A stretch of 33,660 nucleotides of DNA from a virus. The stretch is taken from positions 1-33,660 of IMG/VR virus record IMGVR_UViG_3300043395_000934; one strand, given 5' to 3'. The number at the start of each line of letters is the position of its first letter. Position 1 is the stretch's first letter. Shown here piece by piece: positions 6,582-11,955 of the stretch. A model generated the notes under the pieces. That model saw only the letters and a list, made by a program, of their open reading frames with translations. It was not told the origin of the DNA and ran no database searches. The position numbers were made by a program, and so were the translations under genes.

Positions 6582-7055
6582 ATGAAACAGTTAAGAACAA
6601 TGCGAGCGCAGACCAAAACAAAGTATTACAAAGTAATTGCTGATTGCTTTAATTCACGCACATTCGACATCCATGCAATGCGTGCAAAGCATCACGTGGG
6701 CACGGTGATATTTCAGGCAATGATTAAATGTAATTGCATCAGCTTGAACAAAGGACAGGCAAAATGGATAGCAGGACCATTAACCGAATCGCTTATCAAT
6801 TCTATTTACCATCATTACGAAGAATTGAAACGCACACATCAGGCAGCTGAATTGCTGCGTAAAAGCAATATCAATCCTAAACAGATCATTGCAAAGCAAT
6901 ATACACCACCTGCACCTGCGCCATCGCCAATTGAAAAGGCACACGTTGATACCAGCATTGCAGAGAATACAATTGATGTTGGTTACAGATATGCGTTCAT
7001 CACCGGCATGTTGATGGGTGTATTGATAAGTTCAATCATCGCATACTTGTGGTAA
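6582..7055 (+). CDS. Hypothetical protein with C-terminal membrane helix
   Basis: This 157-residue protein starts at ATG 6582. The first 80 residues are basic and helical, with a helix-turn-helix-like feel (T-V-I-F-Q-A-M-I-K-C-N-C-I-S). A proline-rich hinge (P-P-A-P-A-P-S-P) lies near residue 110, and a hydrophobic segment at about 137-155 (F-I-T-G-M-L-M-G-V-L-I-S-S-I-I-A-Y-L-W) probably anchors it in the membrane. It is the last gene before the leader and promoter at 7.07 kb. A membrane-tethered cytoplasmic domain is the simplest reading. No family is recognised. Confidence 0.55.
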   Translation: MKQLRTMRAQTKTKYYKVIADCFNSRTFDIHAMRAKHHVGTVIFQAMIKCNCISLNKGQAKWIAGPLTESLINSIYHHYEELKRTHQAAELLRKSNINPKQIIAKQYTPPAPAPSPIEKAHVDTSIAENTIDVGYRYAFITGMLMGVLISSIIAYLW

Positions 7056-7074
7056 CAAATTTTGCGTATATTTG
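7047..7074 (+). promoter_or_regulatory. Bacteroidota-type promoter for the replication genes
   Basis: TTG at 7047-7049 is followed after 17 bases by TATATTTG at 7067-7074. The predicted transcript would start near 7080, at the left arm of the inverted repeat and just before a short leader ORF. The replication gene begins at 7181. Confidence 0.65.
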
Positions 7075-7078
7075 TTCT

Positions 7079-7151
7079 GATCATCCGTTATGAAAAAATT
7101 ACAAATCCCATCACCATCGCATTGCCATAGCACATACGTGCGCGGATGATC
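7079..7151 (+). promoter_or_regulatory. Leader with inverted repeat enclosing a 19-aa ORF
   Basis: GATCATCCG (7079-7087) and CGGATGATC (7143-7151) form a perfect 9-bp stem around a short ORF at 7090-7149. The ORF starts with ATG, encodes 19 residues (M-K-K-L-Q-I-P-S-P-S-H-C-H-S-T-Y-V-R-G), and its stop lies within the right arm. Ribosomes reading it would open the stem, so it could couple or attenuate expression of the initiator gene that starts 30 bases later. This is inference from layout. The ORF may be incidental. Confidence 0.35.
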
Positions 7152-7180
7152 CTTTGCGTGTGGTGGTGGGTATTTTATTT

Positions 7181-7909
7181 ATGAGAGAATCAACAGTGTT
7201 TTATAGATCGTTTTATGAAGCGATTAAAGAATTAGATGCTGCATTACAAGCGCAGGTGTATTCAGCCATCTTTGAATATGCACTGAATTACAATGAAGTG
7301 CAGTTATCAGGTGTAGCGAAAACTGTATTTACGCTTATTAAACCACAGCTGGATGCTAACCATAAGCGATATCAAAGCGGAATACAACCAAAACAAAAGC
7401 GAAACACAAGCGAAAGCGAAGCGAAACAGAAGCGAAGTAAAAGCGAAGTGCAAGCTAATGTAAATGATAATGTAAATGTGAATGATAATGTCAATGTAAA
7501 TCAAAATGAAAATGATAATCTAAATGATAATGTGAATGAGAAAAAAAAACGCGAGCGTTTTGTCGCACCCTCATTTGACATGGTCAAAGATTTTATGATT
7601 GATTTGAATAACAAAGCAGGTAATATCTTCACAGCAGAGAAAATTTTACAGCAGGCAAAAATGTTTTTCGATCACTACGAATCCAATGGGTGGATTGTTG
7701 GGCGCGTGAAAATGAAAAGTTGGGAAGCATCTGCGCGTAAATGGTTGAATAATACACATACATTTGAAAAAGAAAAATCACATACACATGGAAATTCAAA
7801 AGCAACACAACGACAGCAACAGCTTGATCAATTCAGACAACAAGTCTACACACCTGACGATCAGTTACGTGATATCCAACAACACCTTACCATCCCTCGT
7901 AACACTTAA
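7181..7909 (+). CDS. Replication initiator-like protein
   Basis: This 242-residue protein starts at ATG 7181; an upstream TTG at 7154 is less likely. The N-terminal 65 residues (F-Y-E-A-I-K-E-L-D...A-I-F-E-Y-A-L-N...K-P-Q-L-D-A-N) match the DUF6291-type domain of phage replication proteins. A Lys/Ser/Glu then Asn/Asp/Val-rich linker covers about residues 66-125. The C-terminal DnaD-like part contains F-F-D-H-Y-E-S-N-G-W and W-E-A-S-A-R-K-W-L-N-N. Such proteins are thought to bind the phage origin and recruit the host helicase. Six AAGCGAA repeats lie inside the linker-coding DNA, reminiscent of the lambda O gene and its internal origin. Confidence 0.75.
   Translation: MRESTVFYRSFYEAIKELDAALQAQVYSAIFEYALNYNEVQLSGVAKTVFTLIKPQLDANHKRYQSGIQPKQKRNTSESEAKQKRSKSEVQANVNDNVNVNDNVNVNQNENDNLNDNVNEKKKRERFVAPSFDMVKDFMIDLNNKAGNIFTAEKILQQAKMFFDHYESNGWIVGRVKMKSWEASARKWLNNTHTFEKEKSHTHGNSKATQRQQQLDQFRQQVYTPDDQLRDIQQHLTIPRNT
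7364..7545. other. Candidate replication origin inside the initiator gene
   Basis: Six exact AAGCGAA copies lie at 7397-7403, 7408-7414, 7414-7420, 7419-7425, 7430-7436 and 7441-7447. Near-copies are at 7364 (AAGCGAT) and 7376 (AAGCGGA). Immediately downstream, about 7455-7545 is very AT-rich with repeated AATGATAATGT/AATGTAAATG units, a possible unwinding region. Iterons followed by an AT-rich tract inside the initiator gene is the lambda arrangement. The protein linker here is also low-complexity, so coding bias could create some of the repeats. Confidence 0.5.
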
Positions 7910-8495
7910 AAAATTACACGGTGTTGACTACATCAACCGGGCAATGGCTATCCTGATAGATCAGGTGCAATTATTTTTTAATGTCAGCATGCCCATGTCA
8001 CCAGCTCAAATTGGTATTACATGCGATTTGATATTGGAACGTTTTGGTAATTACAAATTACAGGACTTTCAAATCTGCTTTCGTAAAGCAATGGCAGGTG
8101 ATTATGGAAAGTTATACAACAGGATTGATGGCGCGATTATAATTGAATGGCTGAATCAATACGATGCAGAACGCACAGAGGAAATCATAAAGATGCGTGA
8201 ACGTGAACATGTCGAAACAAAGATGACAGCTGCGCAGATATTCGCAACGCCAGCAATGCAGCAGGTATTACAACAGGTTACTGATAAACTCAAAATAACA
8301 GACATGAATACATCGTACAAAGCAAATGATGCACCGCGTAAATTGAATCCATTAGAGCAACGCATTTTGGATGATTGGTCCGCATTGCCCAAATTACCGA
8401 TGTTTCAAATTGCGATGGCTAATGTCGAAGGTACAATAATGGATTTTACTGATTATAGAATTTTTAGAATTAACGAATACCTGAATGCCGAATGA
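7869..8495 (+). CDS. Conserved phage protein downstream of the initiator (DUF6633-like)
   Basis: The frame is open from ATG 7764, but the first 35 codons overlap the initiator gene and look non-native (K-K-K-N-H-I-H). I prefer GTG 7869, giving V-I-S-N-N-T-L-P-S-L and 208 residues; the start remains uncertain. The core holds M-S-P-A-Q-I, F-Q-I-C-F-R-K-A-M-A-G-D-Y-G-K-L-Y-N-R-I-D-G and I-I-I-E-W-L-N-Q-Y. This Y-G-x-L-Y-x-R-x-D-G signature is known from Bacteroidota phage proteins found beside replication genes. A helicase-loading or replication-accessory role is suggested by position only. Confidence 0.6.
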   Translation: MISNNTLPSLVTLKKLHGVDYINRAMAILIDQVQLFFNVSMPMSPAQIGITCDLILERFGNYKLQDFQICFRKAMAGDYGKLYNRIDGAIIIEWLNQYDAERTEEIIKMREREHVETKMTAAQIFATPAMQQVLQQVTDKLKITDMNTSYKANDAPRKLNPLEQRILDDWSALPKLPMFQIAMANVEGTIMDFTDYRIFRINEYLNAE

Positions 8496-8689
8496 TGGAC
8501 ATGACTAACCAACAGCGATTGCATTACGTGTATGATGCAATCAGTGATATAGCTGATCTTAAAGAGCGATTGTTTATACTATCTGCGAAACGCATGATTG
8601 TGCCATCTATTCAGGATAGTGCAGAAATGCGAAAGATATTAGAGCGATTGCATGAATTGACAGGTGATCAAATCTATAAATTCAAATAA
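8492..8689 (+). CDS. Hypothetical protein
   Basis: This 65-residue protein starts at ATG 8492, overlapping the previous stop by four bases (ATGA), so it is translationally coupled. A second ATG follows directly, and either could be used. It is largely helical with leucine-rich stretches (D-L-K-E-R-L-F-I-L; M-R-K-I-L-E-R-L-H-E-L), compatible with a short coiled coil. No family is recognised. It closes the replication gene cluster before the repeat-rich region. Confidence 0.55.
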   Translation: MMDMTNQQRLHYVYDAISDIADLKERLFILSAKRMIVPSIQDSAEMRKILERLHELTGDQIYKFK

Positions 8690-8694
8690 CAAAT

Positions 8695-8755
8695 TTGCAC
8701 CCGATACGGTATGATATATCATTGATTAATTCAAATTGCACCCGATAAGGTATGA
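8695..8755 (+). repeat. Pair of 20-bp direct repeats
   Basis: TTGCACCCGATACGGTATGA at 8695-8714 recurs as TTGCACCCGATAAGGTATGA at 8736-8755, differing at one of 20 positions, with a 41-bp period (about four helical turns). The copies lie between the replication genes and the small-gene block, next to a palindrome. They may be regulator-binding sites or one edge of an inserted block. Confidence 0.6.
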
Positions 8756-8764
8756 CAAACCAAC

Positions 8765-8783
8765 TGTTCGGAATTTCCGAACA
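8765..8783. promoter_or_regulatory. 19-bp perfect palindrome, operator candidate
   Basis: TGTTCGGAATTTCCGAACA has 9-bp perfect arms around a single central T. It lies 18 bases before the ATG at 8802. There is no T-run after it, so an operator for a dimeric repressor (for example the XRE protein at 5476) is more likely than a terminator. Confidence 0.5.
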
Positions 8784-8801
8784 ACTCAAAACAATAACAA
8801 A

Positions 8802-9020
8802 ATGACAAAATCAATTTTCTTAGTAGGATTGCCACAAATGGCATCAAGAGAACAAATCGAAGAACTTCAAAAAAATTTAGAGCAAAAACTTGAACAATAC
8901 TATCCACTTGTTTATGTGACAAATTCAAGTGAAATAGATTTCAAGTGTTTTTTTGAAAAAGATTTCGATGAAGTAAAATTTGAGGAACTAAAACAGATTG
9001 TCCGTGATGCTGTCAAATAG
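8802..9020 (+). CDS. Small cassette-like hypothetical protein
   Basis: This 72-residue protein starts at ATG 8802, after the palindrome; an upstream alternative start would run through the repeats. It begins hydrophobic (I-F-L-V-G-L-P) and continues with a helical, Glu/Gln/Lys-rich stretch (E-E-L-Q-K-N-L-E-Q-K-L-E-Q-Y), then E-I-D-F-K-C-F-F-E. It resembles small orphan proteins of Bacteroidota genomes, but I cannot name a family. Codons favour AAA/GAA and lack the GCA/CGC-rich style of surrounding phage genes, suggesting recent acquisition. It is the first of three small genes in the cassette-like block. Confidence 0.55.
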   Translation: MTKSIFLVGLPQMASREQIEELQKNLEQKLEQYYPLVYVTNSSEIDFKCFFEKDFDEVKFEELKQIVRDAVK

Positions 9021-9053
9021 GCTTGCGGATAACGGAACGCAAATAAACGCAGT

Positions 9054-9260
9054 ATGAAAGCAACAGAAATATATTTGATACTATGCCAGATGGATGCTGG
9101 TGAGATAACACTTCAAGAAGCGCACGAACTCATATTGCGTTTATTTGATGTTATGGAATCGGATTGCGACCATGAATGGTTAGATAATTCGTATGACCAT
9201 TTCGGATTTTTAAAAGACCAAATTTGTGATAAGTGTGGAGCAAAGCAATCTGTTCCATAA
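9054..9260 (+). CDS. Small protein with possible zinc site
   Basis: This 68-residue protein starts at ATG 9054. The N-terminal half is helical (Y-L-I-L-C-Q-M-D-A-G-E-I-T-L-Q-E-A). The C-terminal half has C-D-H-E-W and then C-D-K-C-G-A-K, giving three Cys and two His that could hold one zinc ion. A short hairpin TTGCG/CGCAA with GATAACGGAA as its loop (9023-9042) precedes it, and the long imperfect palindrome begins at its stop. Function is unknown. Gene and flanks together look like a mobile cassette. Confidence 0.5.
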   Translation: MKATEIYLILCQMDAGEITLQEAHELILRLFDVMESDCDHEWLDNSYDHFGFLKDQICDKCGAKQSVP

Positions 9261-9387
9261 CGGCTGACGCTATACGAAGGTGGGGATAAAGATGCGCAAC
9301 CCTTGCTTACCGCACAAAAGCAAATTAGATGCACAACTGTACAGATTTGGCACACAGCCCCACTTTTGTATAGCGTATGTTATAGGC
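9255..9387. repeat. Large imperfect palindrome, attC-like
   Basis: The arms ACGCTATACGAAGGTGGGG (9267-9285) and CCCCACTTTTGTATAGCGT (9358-9376) pair at 17 of 19 positions around a 72-base spacer. Outside them lie CCATAAC (9255-9261) and GTTATAGG (9379-9386), also roughly complementary. An inverse TAAC core, an imperfect palindrome, and a GTTA core between two small same-strand genes is the plan of an integron cassette recombination site. The cores do not match the classical RYYYAAC/GTTRRRY consensus exactly. No integrase gene is present. No ORF is supported in 9261-9405. Confidence 0.45.
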
Positions 9388-9405
9388 TGATAATTTTTAC
9401 GGATT

Positions 9406-9606
9406 ATGGAAGATAAACAACCAGTTCAAGAAAGAAAAATGATTAACACGAAATCGCTAAGTGACCTTGCAATATACTTGTCGGGTGTAAAAGATGGTAA
9501 AGGTAATTTACTACCACTTGGCACAATAGTATTGGATGACCTATGGGATGCAGTAAAGTATTTGCAAGGTGATGTAAGGTTCATTTCGGAGAGGGATAGC
9601 AAGTAA
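9406..9606 (+). CDS. Small cassette-like hypothetical protein
   Basis: This 66-residue protein starts at ATG 9406. It contains S-L-S-D-L-A-I-Y-L-S-G-V-K-D-G-K-G-N-L-L-P and L-D-D-L-W-D-A-V-K-Y-L, so it is mostly helical. No family is recognised. It is bracketed by a perfect 12-bp inverted repeat, TATGTTATAGGC (9376-9387) and GCCTATAACATA (9616-9627), the same GTTATAGG core that ends the large palindrome upstream. This bracket, plus composition unlike adjacent phage genes, suggests a captured gene unit. Confidence 0.5.
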   Translation: MEDKQPVQERKMINTKSLSDLAIYLSGVKDGKGNLLPLGTIVLDDLWDAVKYLQGDVRFISERDSK

Positions 9607-9615
9607 AATTTATTT

Positions 9616-9627
9616 GCCTATAACATA
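9616..9627. repeat. Right inverted copy of the 12-bp core
   Basis: GCCTATAACATA is the exact reverse complement of 9376-9387. It lies ten bases after the stop of the small gene at 9606. No second palindrome arm follows before the next gene, so if this was once an attC-like site it is truncated. Confidence 0.5.
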
Positions 9628-9661
9628 GGAATAAGCGAAATAAATAAAACGAAACATACGG

Positions 9662-9668
9662 AGGTGAC
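9662..9668 (+). promoter_or_regulatory. Strong Shine-Dalgarno sequence
   Basis: GGAGGTG lies just upstream of ATG 9671. Almost no other gene in the window has such a site, as expected for Bacteroidota, whose ribosomes rarely use one. Its presence here fixes the start of the next gene and is atypical for this genome. Confidence 0.55.
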
Positions 9669-9670
9669 AA

Positions 9671-9925
9671 ATGAATAAACGCATACCAATAAATAAAGCA
9701 ACACTGTTAGATTATGGTTTTCGCGCATCAGAAACAGACCGTGTATATTGGTTTGATATAATTGGTTTTGAATTTGGATTTACACCGCGTGCAGTAGTCA
9801 GGCACAAAGAAGAAGGTGGTACATTATTTTCATTGTATAAATATGTGAAATACATGGATGAATTGAACCAATTATATTTTTTTAGAACAGGTAAAAATTT
9901 ACCAAATTATACAGAAACAGAATGA
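9671..9925 (+). CDS. Conserved hypothetical phage protein
   Basis: This 84-residue protein has its start set by a strong ribosome-binding site. It begins N-K-A-T-L-L-D-Y-G-F and ends with Y-V-K-Y-M-D-E-L-N-Q-L-Y-F-F-R-T-G-K-N-L. This recalls a widespread small family in Bacteroidota phages and mobile elements with a terminal H/K-x-L-Q-N-L-Y-x-x-L-T-G motif. The function is unknown. It follows the cassette-like block and overlaps the next gene by four bases (ATGA), joining the early operon that runs to the terminase. Confidence 0.6.
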   Translation: MNKRIPINKATLLDYGFRASETDRVYWFDIIGFEFGFTPRAVVRHKEEGGTLFSLYKYVKYMDELNQLYFFRTGKNLPNYTETE

Positions 9926-10152
9926 AACTACCACAGCTACAGCAGGACAAAGCAAACCATTTTATATATGGTGCAATCATATCATCCATCGTGTGTATAT
10001 TTATGATACCATATGCAGGTTGGTATATCGCAACAGGTGTTGGAATGGTTAAGGAATTTACTGATAAGGAATTCAACGCGCATGATATGCTTGCTACATC
10101 AGCAGGTGGTTTATTTGTATCAATCACAATCCTATTATCACAATTATTATGA
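9922..10152 (+). CDS. Small membrane protein, YfiM/DUF2279-like
   Basis: This 76-residue protein contains Q-D-K-A-N-H-F-I-Y-G-A, a hydrophobic stretch I-I-S-S-I-V-C-I-F-M-I-P-Y-A-G-W-Y-I, then V-K-E-F-T-D-K, D-M-L-A-T-S-A-G-G and a final hydrophobic segment. The D-K-x-x-H-F...K-E...D...A-T-x-G-G order fits YfiM/DUF2279-like proteins that occur in phages. Two to three membrane segments are likely, though the lipoprotein signal of YfiM is missing. Its role is not established; an envelope function is a reasonable guess. It overlaps both neighbouring genes by four bases. Confidence 0.55.
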   Translation: MKLPQLQQDKANHFIYGAIISSIVCIFMIPYAGWYIATGVGMVKEFTDKEFNAHDMLATSAGGLFVSITILLSQLL

Positions 10153-10412
10153 GCGAAGAAACAGAACAGGAAATCGCAATGGATAAACAGCCATCGCCCA
10201 TTGATCTATTGCATGGTATTTACAGGAATAAAATAAACAACAATCCGAAGTCACTTGCATCAAGTATGTATCAACAGGTGATTGATGTGTGCATTCACTT
10301 GAAGCAGTTAGAAGATGAATGGATCAAATACCATTACAGCAAAGGATACGTAGATGGCATCGAAGATTTCAAGGCAGAACTAAATAAAACCAACGAAGAT
10401 GACGCAGCATGA
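10149..10412 (+). CDS. Hypothetical acidic protein
   Basis: This 87-residue protein starts at ATG 10149, overlapping the previous stop (ATGA). It is helical and acidic, with Y-Q-Q-V-I-D-V-C-I-H-L-K-Q-L-E-D-E-W-I and Y-S-K-G-Y-V-D-G-I-E-D-F-K. A G-Y-x-D-G motif near the end recurs in small phage proteins, but I know no function. It overlaps the next gene by 14 bases. Confidence 0.5.
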   Translation: MSEETEQEIAMDKQPSPIDLLHGIYRNKINNNPKSLASSMYQQVIDVCIHLKQLEDEWIKYHYSKGYVDGIEDFKAELNKTNEDDAA

Positions 10413-10737
10413 ACTCAACATCAAAATCCGTGATGCATTCACAGCGCATTATAGTGACCTGAAAATTTACAGGTGGACATATCGCAATTTGCCATACCTG
10501 AAAATGTTTTATATCGGCTTTGCATTCGTTGGTATTGTCGCTGCAATAGCAGGCATTACGCAATGGATATTGGCTGCATGGGCATTTGCATTCATCGCGC
10601 ATATTTGGTTAGCAGGTATTGACCATTTTTACATCGGTTTGCGATTCAAAAAGATATTGAAAGCATTAGAAGCAGATGGAATACACATCGGCTTGCATAC
10701 ACTGCTGGAAATTTGCAGTGATATAACACCGAAATAA
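10399..10737 (+). CDS. Two-helix membrane protein of unknown function
   Basis: This 112-residue protein starts at ATG 10399. Two hydrophobic segments are clear at about residues 36-55 (F-Y-I-G-F-A-F-V-G-I-V-A-A-I-A-G-I) and 57-75 (W-I-L-A-A-W-A-F-A-F-I-A-H-I-W-L). They are separated by a tight turn and flanked by basic residues, giving a hairpin topology with both ends probably cytoplasmic. It could be holin-like by shape, but it lies in the early plus-strand operon away from the lysis genes. Its stop overlaps the next start (TAATG). Confidence 0.5.
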   Translation: MTQHELNIKIRDAFTAHYSDLKIYRWTYRNLPYLKMFYIGFAFVGIVAAIAGITQWILAAWAFAFIAHIWLAGIDHFYIGLRFKKILKALEADGIHIGLHTLLEICSDITPK

Positions 10738-11258
10738 TGGGAACGTATATACATCCAACAGCAATCATAGGCAGCAATGTGCAAATAGGTAATGATGTGT
10801 ACATAGGTGCATACAGTATCATCGGTGATGTACCTGAATATCCGGGTAAAATCACGCACGCTAATTTTCAAAATGAGCATCCAACAATCATTGGTGATGG
10901 CGTGACCATACGTGAACACGTTACGATTCACGCTGGTGTACAATACAGCACGCACATCATGCGCGATGTGTTCATCATGTCGCATTGCCACATAGGGCAC
11001 GATGTAATTGTAATGCCTGATGCTGTATTACATACAGGTGCAATCATTGGTGGCTTTACTTTTATCGGAAGGTACGCACGCATTGGATTGAACGCATCAA
11101 CACATCCACACACCACCATCGCAAAAGGTGTGATGATTGGTGCGCAATCATTTGTCAAAGGCAATACAATTGAATTCAGTACATACGTTGGATGCCCGGC
11201 TAAATACATTGGCGAAAATCACCGTTTATTAGAGCGATTGAATGGCATTGACAATTAA
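10737..11258 (+). CDS. Hexapeptide-repeat acyltransferase, LpxA-like
   Basis: This 173-residue protein is built almost entirely from left-handed beta-helix hexapeptide repeats (I-I-G-S-N-V, Q-I-G-N-D-V, Y-I-G-A-Y-S and so on). The stretch M-S-H-C-H-I-G-H-D-V-I-V corresponds to the LpxA region around the catalytic histidine (N-A-H-I-A-H-D). The helical C-terminal domain of full LpxA (about 260 residues) is largely absent, so the substrate could be a sugar or nucleotide sugar rather than the lipid A precursor. It overlaps the following glycosyltransferase-like gene by 17 bases, implying a joint job. I infer modification of host surface glycan or lipid A. Confidence 0.7.
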   Translation: MGTYIHPTAIIGSNVQIGNDVYIGAYSIIGDVPEYPGKITHANFQNEHPTIIGDGVTIREHVTIHAGVQYSTHIMRDVFIMSHCHIGHDVIVMPDAVLHTGAIIGGFTFIGRYARIGLNASTHPHTTIAKGVMIGAQSFVKGNTIEFSTYVGCPAKYIGENHRLLERLNGIDN

Positions 11259-11955
11259 GATTAGCATACCATTTTACCTGCATGGCGATGCAAACAATGG
11301 CGAATACATCCGTGTGTTCAGACATTACGCGCGATTAGGTTATCACATCAATCTGTGTGGATCAGAAGGTACATTATCAAAGCGTTATTGTAAATCTGTA
11401 TTATCTCATAAAGTGAGATACGTGGAAGTACCACAGCAATCATTCTGCGATTCATCAAAAGGTGATGATGCACTACGCAAAAAATTTAATGATTCACTGA
11501 TCACGCATGGTGGTAATGCTGATTTGTATGTGTTAGTGGGTGCGGATGATATTGTTGATCCTGATGTGTTCAAACACCTGCAACACATCAATCCGAATGA
11601 AATAGTGATGGCAGGTATCAGCAGCGATGAACCGTTATACATCAGTGATTACAATGATGGTGAGCGATATCGTGTTACATTGAAATACAGAATACCTGTA
11701 AAGCTGCTACCGGGTATCAATGTATTCACACGTGCAGCGATGGTGTATAGTAATTGGCAACCGTACAATCAGGCAGGATGTGAAACAGGTGCAGAATTTT
11801 ATTACGATAATGTTGGTCGCATCATTGCATTACCCGGATGGGTGTTAATGCTGAAAAATAAATATGCACTAAATGATTCAGCAAAGATTAAATCACGCCA
11901 TGAAATCAATCAGCTGACAGCTGAACAGCGTAGGTTAGTTAAACGATACGAATGA
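11242..11955 (+). CDS. Glycosyltransferase-like protein (GT-A fold)
   Basis: This 237-residue protein starts at ATG 11242. It opens with a beta strand typical of GT-A enzymes (I-K-I-S-I-P-F-Y). Y-V-L-V-G-A-D-D-I-V-D-P-D-V-F follows, where A-D-D takes the place of the metal-binding DxD. The later N-Q-A-G-C-E-T-G-A-E-F and a C-terminal helix fit the family loosely. The layout (hydrophobic strand, acidic motif, then V/Y-F) is shared with the protein at 24264-25124. It overlaps the acyltransferase and, by four bases, the terminase. I infer transfer of a sugar to a host surface or virion component. The donor and acceptor are unknown. Confidence 0.55.
   Translation: MALTIKISIPFYLHGDANNGEYIRVFRHYARLGYHINLCGSEGTLSKRYCKSVLSHKVRYVEVPQQSFCDSSKGDDALRKKFNDSLITHGGNADLYVLVGADDIVDPDVFKHLQHINPNEIVMAGISSDEPLYISDYNDGERYRVTLKYRIPVKLLPGINVFTRAAMVYSNWQPYNQAGCETGAEFYYDNVGRIIALPGWVLMLKNKYALNDSAKIKSRHEINQLTAEQRRLVKRYE

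Noticed and set aside
7381-7545. CRISPR-like or tandem-repeat array in the initiator gene
   Set aside because: The repeats are 7 bp and irregularly spaced, and the AT-rich units have no spacers. Iterons plus low-complexity coding fit better.
7764-7868. N-terminal extension of the DUF6633-like gene
   Set aside because: These codons overlap the initiator gene and encode a Lys/His/Asn/Ser-rich stretch with no resemblance to the family. A GTG at 7869 is preferred.
9261-9405. tRNA or other known RNA gene in the spacer
   Set aside because: The pairing is a long-range imperfect palindrome without cloverleaf arms or a TTCGA-type loop.
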